Origin: Cytophagales bacterium
GTDB taxonomy: Bacteria; Bacteroidota; Bacteroidia; Cytophagales; MED-G16
Direction of reading: 5' to 3'
Length of the DNA: 9,836 bases
NCBI GenBank assembly: GCA_029940715.1
Contig: JAPYTU010000029.1
Location: 6,862-16,697, forward strand
Of the stretch, positions 1-7,059 are shown piece by piece (the stretch's first letter is position 1; each line of letters begins with the position of its first letter). The notes beneath the pieces are model-generated. The model made no database searches. It was not told where the DNA came from and saw only the letters and a program-made list of their open reading frames with translations. Both the position numbers and the translations under genes were made by a program.

Positions 1-81
1 ATACTTTTATATACAAACCCAATTCATGACTACACTGATTATGTTCTAGAAGATTTGGGACTAAATAAAAAAAATAACTAG
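1..81 (+). CDS. Skp/OmpH-family periplasmic chaperone, C-terminal end only (upstream paralogue)
   Basis: The first reading frame is open from the window edge to a TAG at 79-81 and gives 26 residues, ending in LEDLGLNKKNN. These residues align without gaps to the C-terminus of the next gene: LLY, then P two residues later, D three after that, and a shared V-x-E-x-LG block (here YVLEDLG, there LVFEALG). I infer that this is the tail of a tandem OmpH paralogue. Two adjacent OmpH genes, usually downstream of bamA, are common in Bacteroidota, so bamA may lie upstream outside the window. The stop is 24 nt before the next start on the same strand, which fits one transcript. Only the tail is visible, so the family call rests on this one local match and the context. 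Confidence 0.7.
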   Translation: MLLYTNPIHDYTDYVLEDLGLNKKNN

Positions 82-105
82 TTTTGCTCAAATAATTTAA
101 ATGAT

Positions 106-636
106 ATGAAAAAATTACTAATAATTACTACTATAATGTTTTTAACAAACCATTCTTTCTCTCAAGATTTAAAAATTGGATATACCAACGTAGAATATAT
201 ACTTAGTTTTCTCCCAGAAACAAAACAAGTTCAAGCAGAAGTTCAGGCTTATGGTACACAACTTCAAAATCAGCTACAATCAAAAATTACAGATTTTCAA
301 AGTAAAGCAGATGCTTTCCAAAAAAGTGCCGCAACAATGACAGAAATTATTAGAGCAGATAAACAAGAAGAACTTCAAAATTTACAAGCTTCAATTCAAA
401 AATTTCAAACCGAGGCCCAAACATCTATTCAAAAAAAAGAACAAGATTTATTTAAACCATTATTTGAAAAAATAAGTAATGCCATAAATACTGTTTCTGA
501 AAAAAATAACTATTCTCATGTCTTTAGTGCAGGAGTTGCTGGTGTTGATGTTCTTTTATATGCTAGACCATCTGATGATATATCACTATTAGTATTCGAG
601 GCGTTAGGAATAGATCCTCCACCAACGCAAGAATAA
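106..636 (+). CDS. Skp/OmpH-family periplasmic chaperone
   Basis: This encodes 176 aa, a normal length for the family. It starts with a signal peptide (residues 1 to about 19: KK, a hydrophobic run, then SFSQ). After the expected KIGYTNVEYIL strand (23-33) comes a long Gln/Lys/Glu-rich helical arm, about 42-125, predicted coiled coil, and then a hydrophobic C-terminal part (about 138-168) that returns to the body domain. Skp/OmpH proteins are trimeric holdases that carry unfolded outer-membrane proteins across the periplasm to the BAM complex; that role is family knowledge. It follows the tail of a paralogue by 24 nt, so the pair is probably co-transcribed. The ATG at 106 is chosen because it gives the complete signal peptide. 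The gene ends with a short Pro-rich tail (PPPTQE), and its stop codon directly abuts the stop of the convergent oxygenase gene. Confidence 0.92.
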   Translation: MKKLLIITTIMFLTNHSFSQDLKIGYTNVEYILSFLPETKQVQAEVQAYGTQLQNQLQSKITDFQSKADAFQKSAATMTEIIRADKQEELQNLQASIQKFQTEAQTSIQKKEQDLFKPLFEKISNAINTVSEKNNYSHVFSAGVAGVDVLLYARPSDDISLLVFEALGIDPPPTQE

Positions 637-1584
637 TTATTTTTTTAAACCAATATCTTTAAGTCTTTCTTCCAAAAATTGACCTGCCGTAATATCATCA
701 AATGATTTAGGATTGTTATCATCAATACAATTTTCTAAACAACTTAAATCCATTTCAGCCTTAGGATGTAAAAAAAATGGTATGGAATATCTAGAAGTGT
801 TTAAAAGATCTCTAGAAGGATTCACAACTCTATGTACAGTTGACATCAATTTATTATTTGTTAGTCTCTCTAACATATCGCCTACGTTTATAACCAATTG
901 ATCTGTTTTAGATTTAATAGGATTCCACCTATTATCTCTAGTTAAAATTTCAAGACCATCTGCACTAGCACCCATTAAAAGAGTAATAAAATTTATATCT
1001 CCATGAGCTGCTGCTCTTACTGCACCATCTGAAACATCATCAGGATTAATAGGATAATAATGAATAGCTCTCATAATACTTTGGCCTCCTTTTACCTTAT
1101 CAACAAAATAATTTTTTTCTAAATCAAGATAAAGGGCAATAGATTCTAATACTTGTAATCCAATTTCTTCTAATTGTAAAAAAGCTTTACTAGTAATTTC
1201 TTGAAATTCATTTATTTCAATAGGCCAAATATTTTTTGGAGAATCATTAGATATAGGATTTCCAATGTGATAAAATTCTTTTAAATCTCCTTTTTTACTC
1301 CCTTTTGCATGTTCCTGACCTTTTATAACATATCCCCTTTGTCCATATAATTCAGGAAAATAATATTTTATTTTATTTTCATCTTCTAAATCAAAAAAAT
1401 CTTTTATTATTTTATATAATTCTCGTGGTAATTCATTTTCAAAACCAGTGTTTTTAATAATTGCAAAACCAGTTTTATTAAATGATGTTCCAAGATTATT
1501 AGAAAATTCAATCCTATCATTTTTATCACCATTAATAAACTTATATAAATCTAAAGTAGCAACTTCATTCAAAATATTATTCAT
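637..1584 (-). CDS. Fe(II)/2-oxoglutarate-dependent oxygenase, isopenicillin N synthase-like family
   Basis: This encodes 315 aa with the two-part architecture of the family: an N-terminal DIOX_N-like region (about 10-110, with the typical GFAIIKNTG strand at 39-47) and a C-terminal 2OG-FeII oxygenase jelly roll (about 165-275). The iron-binding triad is visible as H194-x-D196 in AAAHGDINFITLL and H251 in STVHRVVNP. R265 and S267 in SRYSIPFFLHP match the RxS pair that binds the 2-oxoglutarate carboxylate, so it should be catalytically active. The substrate cannot be read from sequence; the family includes hydroxylases, desaturases and ring-forming enzymes, and the IPNS name does not imply penicillin synthesis. 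No signal peptide is seen, so it is cytosolic. It starts 2 nt after the DUF4399 stop and is the last gene of the porZ-recO run. Confidence 0.9.
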   Translation of the reverse strand: MNNILNEVATLDLYKFINGDKNDRIEFSNNLGTSFNKTGFAIIKNTGFENELPRELYKIIKDFFDLEDENKIKYYFPELYGQRGYVIKGQEHAKGSKKGDLKEFYHIGNPISNDSPKNIWPIEINEFQEITSKAFLQLEEIGLQVLESIALYLDLEKNYFVDKVKGGQSIMRAIHYYPINPDDVSDGAVRAAAHGDINFITLLMGASADGLEILTRDNRWNPIKSKTDQLVINVGDMLERLTNNKLMSTVHRVVNPSRDLLNTSRYSIPFFLHPKAEMDLSCLENCIDDNNPKSFDDITAGQFLEERLKDIGLKK

Positions 1585-1586
1585 AA

Positions 1587-2027
1587 TTATTCGACTCTAA
1601 TTTTTATTGAAGATGACATATTTTCTCCATATGATGCATGAACTCCATCAGCAAACTGTAAGGATATAATATAATTTCCAGGATCTAATTCAAGAGAAGT
1701 GTCTGTTTGACCCAAACCAAAATGAAGGGTAGAATCACTCATTGGAATTATACTTCCTAACGGCCAACTTGTCTGATTAATAAGAATATGATGATGACCA
1801 AATCCTTTATTAACTTTTCCAGCAGGTTCAATTAACATTCCACTTAATCCCATATCAATAAAAATAGGACTCGCAACAATAGAACCCTCTTTTGGCCATT
1901 TAAAAAAAATATTTTGAATTATTGATTCTTCTACTTTATCCTCAGCTAATTCTGTTTTCTTATTTTCTTTTACAGAACATGAAACCAAAAATAATACATT
2001 AAATAATAGTATAATATACTTATTCAT
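1587..2027 (-). CDS. DUF4399 domain lipoprotein
   Basis: This encodes 146 aa. The N-terminus is a lipoprotein signal: a hydrophobic stretch then LVSC with the lipidated cysteine at C17, followed by a charged linker (18-34). The rest matches the DUF4399 pattern as I know it: a GHHHILIN block (77-84), IIP (93-95), HFGLGQT (102-108), a PGNY turn (116-119) and LQFADGVHASYG (123-134). It reads as a small all-beta domain; the His-rich conserved blocks could bind a metal, but that is inference. The family has no established function that I know of. The start codon overlaps the recO stop by 1 nt (TAATG), suggesting translational coupling. The conserved blocks are intact, so it looks functional. Which membrane it faces is not determined by the sequence alone. 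Confidence 0.87.
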   Translation of the reverse strand: MNKYIILLFNVLFLVSCSVKENKKTELAEDKVEESIIQNIFFKWPKEGSIVASPIFIDMGLSGMLIEPAGKVNKGFGHHHILINQTSWPLGSIIPMSDSTLHFGLGQTDTSLELDPGNYIISLQFADGVHASYGENMSSSIKIRVE

Positions 2028-2701
2028 TAAACTGGTGTAAAAACTTCTTTTAAGACTTGTAAAGATTTTAATTTAATATTAAGTTCTAAACTTTGACTAA
2101 AATATATAATTAATGAATTTAAAACATCATTTCTTTCAGAATAATTAGAATGAATTTTACTGTTATAATTCATTGAAATACAATCCATAACGAAATCATT
2201 TTGTTCTTTTTTATTTAAATATGATTTTGTAATCTGTGATGAATCTGAAATTTGAAAACCAAAATACTTTGTAAGTTTTAATAAAAATTGTATGTGAAAA
2301 TTTTTAACATTTTTTTCTAAACCATCATAAATTAAAAATGAATTATATAAAAAATTAAATTTTTCATTTTGATTAGGTTCATTTGATAAAATTTTACTTA
2401 ACAATTCAGACAAAAAAATACAAACAGAAATTTTTTTTATATCTGTGTGATTTGTCATATAAATAACATCTATTTTCATTTCTTTTAATCTTTGAATATT
2501 TACAGTGTTTTTATTATATACTACCAAGTCAAGAATGGTCAAAGGTTGAAATAAACTCATGCTCTTACTTTTATTAGAGCTTCTAACTCCGTTTACTATA
2601 TAAGATTGCAAGCCAAAAGATTCTGTAAAAATTTTGCAAATAATTGAAGACTCTTTAAACTTTATAAAATTTAACACAATCCCTTTTGTTTTATATGTCA
2701 T
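2027..2701 (-). CDS. recO: DNA repair protein RecO
   Basis: This encodes 224 aa, typical for RecO. The N-terminal OB fold is clear: TKGIVLNFIKFKESS (5-19), then KIFTESFGLQSYIVNGVRS (23-41), a Lys/Ser turn, and the hallmark LFQPLTILDLVVY (50-62). The C-terminal helical part contains FLLKLTKYFGF (139-149). RecO acts in the RecFOR pathway, loading RecA onto SSB-coated single-stranded DNA at gaps and breaks and annealing strands. Only three cysteines are present (22, 94, 174), not in a CxxC arrangement, so the zinc finger of some RecO proteins is absent. The ATG at 2701 overlaps the porZ stop in ATGA, and the recO stop overlaps the DUF4399 start. Placement directly behind porZ is, to my recollection, a recurrent Bacteroidota arrangement. 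Confidence 0.93.
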   Translation of the reverse strand: MTYKTKGIVLNFIKFKESSIICKIFTESFGLQSYIVNGVRSSNKSKSMSLFQPLTILDLVVYNKNTVNIQRLKEMKIDVIYMTNHTDIKKISVCIFLSELLSKILSNEPNQNEKFNFLYNSFLIYDGLEKNVKNFHIQFLLKLTKYFGFQISDSSQITKSYLNKKEQNDFVMDCISMNYNSKIHSNYSERNDVLNSLIIYFSQSLELNIKLKSLQVLKEVFTPV

Positions 2702-4890
2702 CTAATTAAAATTTTACTTATTAGTTTTTCGGATTCATCTTCTGAAAGAATAAAAATTAAATATATACCTTCACTAACTTTCAATCCTGAATGATCATAT
2801 AAATTCCATGATGTTCCTCCACCTATTGAAGACAAAGAAATAACTTCTTCTCCTGATAAAGTAGTTATCTTAATTATATTATTTTCCATAAGTCCTGAAA
2901 AAGTAACAAGATAATGTTCATTAAGGTTGATTGGATTAGGAAAAGCTTTAAATAAATTATAATTATCCCTTGTTGGACTATTATCAGATTTATATGATAT
3001 AAGGCCATCATAAGTTAAAAAAAATATTTCACCATTATCAAGAATTGAAATATCAATAATATTATTTGAAATTAATGGAGAATTGTCTTTAGTAAATTCT
3101 TTTTCTATTTTATTTCCTAAAGAATTTAACATTATTACTCCTTGATTTGTTCCAATCCATTTATTATTAGATTCATCAACTAATAATGTATTTATTTTTA
3201 AGTTTTGTAATATTCTTCCATTTTCATTGCTTGGCATTTGATATGTTGAAATATTATCAAACGATTCTATATTAGATGAAGGGAAATAAATTAATCCATC
3301 ATCTGTTCCTACCCATACAATATCATTTATATCAATAACTATTTTATTTATTGAATTAGTTGGAAGAAAATTTGATGCTGAAGTTAATTTTTTATAAGAA
3401 TTAGAATATGGACTAAATAAAATTATCCCTCCTCCAAATTTATTGTCAAGAGTTATCCAAAAGGTTTCAGAATTATTAAAAATAATATCTCTAGGGTATT
3501 GATAACTTCCAACACCAAAATCATAAGTAAACCAACCATCTTTTAAATTATATGAAATAAGAGGAGATTTTGTTCCATAATTTAATATCCACATTTTATC
3601 TAATACATTCAATAACGCTTTCACGTCAACATAATTACTATTAATTTTTTTTTGTAATAATGAGTTTTCTGTTACATCATTAATGATAATATTATTTTCT
3701 TCATCAAAAATTCCCATTGTTTCTGAACCAAAAAATAATCCCTTATCAAACTCTGTAACAGAAGTTACATTTCTAAAATTTTCAAAATTTTTATTTTCCC
3801 AAATACCATCTGAAAAGACAGAATAGTAATTATTATTTTCTGTGAAGCCATATAAAGTATTTGCATATTTAGTTATTCTAGAAAAAATGATATTTGGTGA
3901 ATTAAAAACTTTAAAAAAATAGTTTAAATCCATCGAATATAACCCCTGATTTCTTAATCCAATCCAATAATTATTCTTTGCGTAAATAAAATCATTAATA
4001 TTAATTTTATTGGAATCATAAATTTCAAATAAAGAATTGTCATTATCTATGCTATATAATTTTCTTCCATTTGTTAAAACCAAATTCTCATTAAAAATTT
4101 TTATTTTTTTTATTGCATTACCCAATTCAAAATTGATACTATCACCTATCAAATTATACATTGAAAAAGAAGAATATACATGTATATTATTTTTATAAAT
4201 AAAAGAACCTATTAAATCATGCTGTGTAATATTCAAAAAATCCCAACTATTAAAATCCAAAAGATTATTTCCAAATAAAGAAGCATAATACATTGATTTT
4301 TTTGTTAAAACATAAATAGAATCATTTAATATTTTTGTAGAAACTACATCCAAAATAGAAACTTTATTATCAATGTTTGAATAATGTTCTAAAACTTGTT
4401 TAGTATCAATATCAACTAAGAAAATACCATCTGAAGAGGAAACATAAAGAATGTTTTCATAAATATTAAACGAATTAATTTTAATAATAAAATTTTCAAA
4501 ACTTAAGTTAATGTGCGTTATATCAAATTCTGAAAGAAAATCAATTTGACCAGAAGTATATCCAACAATTAATGATTTACCATCATCAGTCATAGCACTA
4601 ACAGCATTATTAGAAAGCCCATTAATAGTAGAAAGTTTATTTATACTATTATCCTCTAAGTCTAAATAAAACATTCCATTGATTGCGACTGCATATATTT
4701 TATTATTAAAATAATGAACCAATCTGATGTCGTTAAAATTAAAATGAACCCTCCAATACCCTGTCTGAATAGGTTCTGTAAAAGAAATATTATTAATTAC
4801 TGCTTTACTATCTTTAGGAAAACAACAAAAAAACGATAAAAGGAAAAAAATTTTAAACTTCACTAATAACATTAAGTTAATATTCATCAT
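2698..4890 (-). CDS. porZ: PorZ-like type IX secretion system protein (beta-propellers plus T9SS C-terminal domain)
   Basis: This encodes 730 aa. There is a signal peptide (Lys11/Lys13, hydrophobic 14-24, probable cleavage after SKA at 28-30). The mature start GYWRVHFNFND (44-54) and the GLSNNAVSAM segment (91-100) are typical PorZ features. Propeller-type repeats of the two-component-regulator class follow, clearest at WVGTDDGLIYF (526-536) and WIGTNQGVIML (578-588). The C-terminus (about 649-730) is a type A T9SS domain: FPNP (650-653), ITTLSGEEV (675-683), GGGTSWN (690-696), GIYL (708-711) and a final KILIR. In Porphyromonas gingivalis, PorZ belongs to the surface attachment complex with PorU, PorV and PorQ and keeps its C-terminal domain; I transfer that role by architecture. 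Length and the 4-nt overlap with recO support the call. The true start could be M1, M2 or M7; all leave a usable signal. Confidence 0.85.
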   Translation of the reverse strand: MMNINLMLLVKFKIFFLLSFFCCFPKDSKAVINNISFTEPIQTGYWRVHFNFNDIRLVHYFNNKIYAVAINGMFYLDLEDNSINKLSTINGLSNNAVSAMTDDGKSLIVGYTSGQIDFLSEFDITHINLSFENFIIKINSFNIYENILYVSSSDGIFLVDIDTKQVLEHYSNIDNKVSILDVVSTKILNDSIYVLTKKSMYYASLFGNNLLDFNSWDFLNITQHDLIGSFIYKNNIHVYSSFSMYNLIGDSINFELGNAIKKIKIFNENLVLTNGRKLYSIDNDNSLFEIYDSNKININDFIYAKNNYWIGLRNQGLYSMDLNYFFKVFNSPNIIFSRITKYANTLYGFTENNNYYSVFSDGIWENKNFENFRNVTSVTEFDKGLFFGSETMGIFDEENNIIINDVTENSLLQKKINSNYVDVKALLNVLDKMWILNYGTKSPLISYNLKDGWFTYDFGVGSYQYPRDIIFNNSETFWITLDNKFGGGIILFSPYSNSYKKLTSASNFLPTNSINKIVIDINDIVWVGTDDGLIYFPSSNIESFDNISTYQMPSNENGRILQNLKINTLLVDESNNKWIGTNQGVIMLNSLGNKIEKEFTKDNSPLISNNIIDISILDNGEIFFLTYDGLISYKSDNSPTRDNYNLFKAFPNPINLNEHYLVTFSGLMENNIIKITTLSGEEVISLSSIGGGTSWNLYDHSGLKVSEGIYLIFILSEDESEKLISKILIR

Positions 4891-4972
4891 ATTTTTTAAA
4901 AAAGGTAGATATAATTCAATAAATTATAACTTGATTTATTAAACGCAAAAACTAAAATAAATTTTAATAATA
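4891..4972. promoter_or_regulatory. Divergent promoter region between porZ operon and the 261-aa gene
   Basis: This 82-bp AT-rich spacer must drive both directions. On the minus strand a TTTTTG (4946-4951 in plus coordinates) lies 17 bp from TATAAT (4923-4928). On the plus strand a TTGATT (4931-4936) lies 16 bp from TAAAAT (4953-4958). The two candidate promoters would overlap, so the transcripts may compete. Neither shows a perfect Bacteroidota TAnnTTTG box. No Shine-Dalgarno sequence precedes either start; both leaders are A/T-rich, as usual in the phylum. Such matches are easy to find by chance in sequence this AT-rich, so the boxes are tentative, while the presence of promoters in this gap is nearly required by the layout. 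Confidence 0.45.
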
Positions 4973-5758
4973 ATGAGTATAAATCATTATGCCACAAATT
5001 TTTACACAAAAATTTCATCAGAAATTAATACAAATAATATTACAGGAGACAAACTATTAAACATTACCCAATGTAATCATATAAACCTTTTTATAATAAA
5101 AAAAATATATGATGATTGGTTAAATAATTTTAATAAAAACAAAATGCCATTTTTTGATTATGATAATAAAGAAACAAAAGAAGCTCAAAAAAATTTCATG
5201 AATATTCTTTCTAAGCACATTATAATTAAACCAAATATAATACGAAATATTATCATCAAGGCCATAAAAGAAACTGTTAAACTTGCAGTCAACCCATCAA
5301 ATTATATTGTTAATGATACCTTTAAAAATTTAAATGAAATCAATGAGGAAAACTTAAAAGCTAGAAAAAAATACTATCCTTACCACAAAGATGTTTTTGA
5401 TAAATTAATTGATGATATTCAACACTTTGAAAACAATACTATTGGAAAAACTAATTTAATAAAATTAGTAGCCAAACAAAACTTAAATGAATGTGAAATA
5501 TTAATCAAAGAATTAAATTCTATTTTTGAAATAGACAAAAGTTTATTTATAAAAACAGATATTAATTATTCTCATAATCAAGAACTTTTTAATATGAATA
5601 AAAAAGAATATGATAACTTTTTTCTAAAGATAAAATCATGTAATACATTTCAAGAAGCAACAGAAATTATTCTAGATAATCTAAAGAATAATTATAAACA
5701 TAAATTAAATGATCCAAAATTGATAAAAATACTTACGAGTATAAAAGAAAATTATTAA
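4973..5758 (+). CDS. Uncharacterised mostly helical cytosolic protein
   Basis: This encodes 261 aa that I cannot assign to a named family. There is no signal peptide, membrane segment or lipobox, so it is probably cytosolic. It is rich in Lys, Asn, Ile and Glu and reads as almost entirely helical. The N-terminal half has the most conserved-looking blocks: NLFIIKKIYDDWL (38-50), MPFFDYD (58-64) and an amphipathic run EAQKNFMNILSKHI (70-83), then AIKETVKLAVNPSNY (97-111). The C-terminal half (about 118-261) is more charged and looks like a further helical bundle. Codon and base use match the neighbours, so recent transfer is not indicated. It is transcribed divergently from porZ and converges on rodA. 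My weak impression is that similar proteins occur across Bacteroidota, but I know of no function; a link to type IX secretion would be guesswork from position. Confidence 0.8.
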   Translation: MSINHYATNFYTKISSEINTNNITGDKLLNITQCNHINLFIIKKIYDDWLNNFNKNKMPFFDYDNKETKEAQKNFMNILSKHIIIKPNIIRNIIIKAIKETVKLAVNPSNYIVNDTFKNLNEINEENLKARKKYYPYHKDVFDKLIDDIQHFENNTIGKTNLIKLVAKQNLNECEILIKELNSIFEIDKSLFIKTDINYSHNQELFNMNKKEYDNFFLKIKSCNTFQEATEIILDNLKNNYKHKLNDPKLIKILTSIKENY

Positions 5759-5783
5759 AAGAAAATCAATAAGAAATAAAAAA

Positions 5784-5800
5784 ATAATTTCATAAATTAT
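5784..5800 (-). terminator. Possible intrinsic terminator of the mreCD-mrdA-rodA operon
   Basis: A perfect 7-bp inverted repeat with a 3-nt loop (ATAATTT-CAT-AAATTAT on plus) overlaps the rodA stop codon at 5797-5799. Read in the rodA direction it is followed by a T-rich tract (TTTTTTATTTC), the form of a rho-independent terminator. The stem is only A-T pairs and therefore weak. Read in the other direction there is no T-run, so it would not obviously stop the 261-aa gene's transcript. Confidence 0.4.
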
Positions 5801-7059
5801 CTAGATAAAAGTAATTCCTTAATACTATTTAACTTCATAAAAACAAAAAGAAATAAACAAAAAGACAATAAAGAGGACCCGCCATAACTTATAAATGGCA
5901 ATGGTATTCCGATAACAGGAAACATTCCTAAAGTCATTGCTATATTTACCATATAATGAAATGTTAAAACTGAAAAAATAGAATAACCAAAAACTCTGGC
6001 AAATTTATCTTTTTGATTTTCAGCTAACTGAACAATTCTAATTAAAAGCAAACTGTATAAAAATATTAAAAACAAAGAGCCAACAAACCCAAATTCTTCA
6101 CCAACTACTGAAAAAATAAAATCTGTACTTTGCTCTGGAACAAAATCTAATCTAGTTTGCGTTCCATTCATAAACCCTTTTCCAAAAATACCACCTGAAC
6201 CTATAGCAATTTTTGATTGTGTTATGTTCCATCCAGCACCTAAAGGATCCGCACCAGGATTTATTAAAGATTCAATTCTATCTTTCTGATAAGGTTTCAA
6301 TACATCATTTAATATAACTCCTTGTCCATTAATTGCAATCATAATAAAAACATAAATAATGAAAAGATTAACGAAGTTTCGAAAATTTTTTTTAAATAAG
6401 CCAATAGAAATTAAAAAACAAAAAGAAAACACTATGTATAAAATATTAGGATCAAAAATTAACCCTAATAAAAAAATTACTACAATTCCTACAATAAAAA
6501 GGAGTAAATGAAAAGACATGCCTTCCCGAAGAAAAACTAATAAAAATGAAGAAAACACCAAAGCTGTACCAAAATCACCTTGAATCAAAATCAATAATGA
6601 AGGTAATACGATAACTATAGAAATATATATCAAATTTTTTAAAGATTTTAAATTTAAATTATATGAATCAAAAATTTTTGCTAGTAATAATGCTGTTGAA
6701 AATTTAGAAAATTCTGATGGCTGAAATCTAAAACCAAAAACAGAAAACCAAGATTTGGATCCAGACACTTCAATTCCTACAAAAAAAACAGATATCAAAA
6801 GAAAAATGGAAAAAATATATAGAGGTAAAGCCAAATTATAAATAAATCTATGCTCTAAAAAAAAGATTGAAATTAATATTACAAAAGAAAATATTATCCA
6901 AATTAATTGTTTAAATGCTTCATTATTAAAACTAAAAAAAGAAACATCATCCTGAATTTGTGTAGAATAAATTGAAATAAAACCAATAAATACTAAAATT
7001 AAAAAAATAATAGTAATCAGAGGATCTATTGAAAATATATTATTCTGTATCTTCCTCAT
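5797..7059 (-). CDS. rodA: Peptidoglycan glycosyltransferase RodA (SEDS family)
   Basis: This encodes 420 aa of mostly hydrophobic membrane segments, as expected for a SEDS protein polymerising lipid II into glycan strands at the inner membrane during elongation. Family signatures are present in order: GSKSWF then FQPSEFSK (100-105, 112-119), QGDFGTALVF (160-169), the extracytoplasmic loop NPGADPLGAGW (267-277) with D271 matching the essential aspartate of characterised RodA proteins, QSKIAIGSGG (281-290), FVPEQSTDFIF (306-316), GEEFGF (320-325) and the C-terminal PLPFISYGGSS (386-396). The third signature usually reads QPD; here Pro is Gly. The start overlaps the last 20 nt of the PBP2 gene, its cognate transpeptidase, implying coupled translation and a RodA-PBP2 pair. 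A weak hairpin lies at its stop. Confidence 0.95.
   Translation of the reverse strand: MRKIQNNIFSIDPLITIIFLILVFIGFISIYSTQIQDDVSFFSFNNEAFKQLIWIIFSFVILISIFFLEHRFIYNLALPLYIFSIFLLISVFFVGIEVSGSKSWFSVFGFRFQPSEFSKFSTALLLAKIFDSYNLNLKSLKNLIYISIVIVLPSLLILIQGDFGTALVFSSFLLVFLREGMSFHLLLFIVGIVVIFLLGLIFDPNILYIVFSFCFLISIGLFKKNFRNFVNLFIIYVFIMIAINGQGVILNDVLKPYQKDRIESLINPGADPLGAGWNITQSKIAIGSGGIFGKGFMNGTQTRLDFVPEQSTDFIFSVVGEEFGFVGSLFLIFLYSLLLIRIVQLAENQKDKFARVFGYSIFSVLTFHYMVNIAMTLGMFPVIGIPLPFISYGGSSLLSFCLFLFVFMKLNSIKELLLSR

Noticed and set aside
713..901. Open frame on the plus strand inside the oxygenase gene
   Set aside because: It lies wholly antisense to a gene with intact catalytic motifs, has no recognisable domain, and looks like a frame shadow.
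637..1584. Beta-lactam biosynthesis locus suggested by the IPNS-like enzyme
   Set aside because: No tripeptide synthetase, epimerase or acyltransferase gene is nearby, and the IPNS-like fold is shared by many unrelated oxygenases.
2027..2701. RecO zinc finger
   Set aside because: Only three scattered cysteines are present, with no CxxC pairs.
4790..4890. Possible lipoprotein signal at the PorZ N-terminus (FFCC)
   Set aside because: The residues before the cysteines (LSFF) do not fit a lipobox, and a standard signal-peptidase site (SKA) follows.
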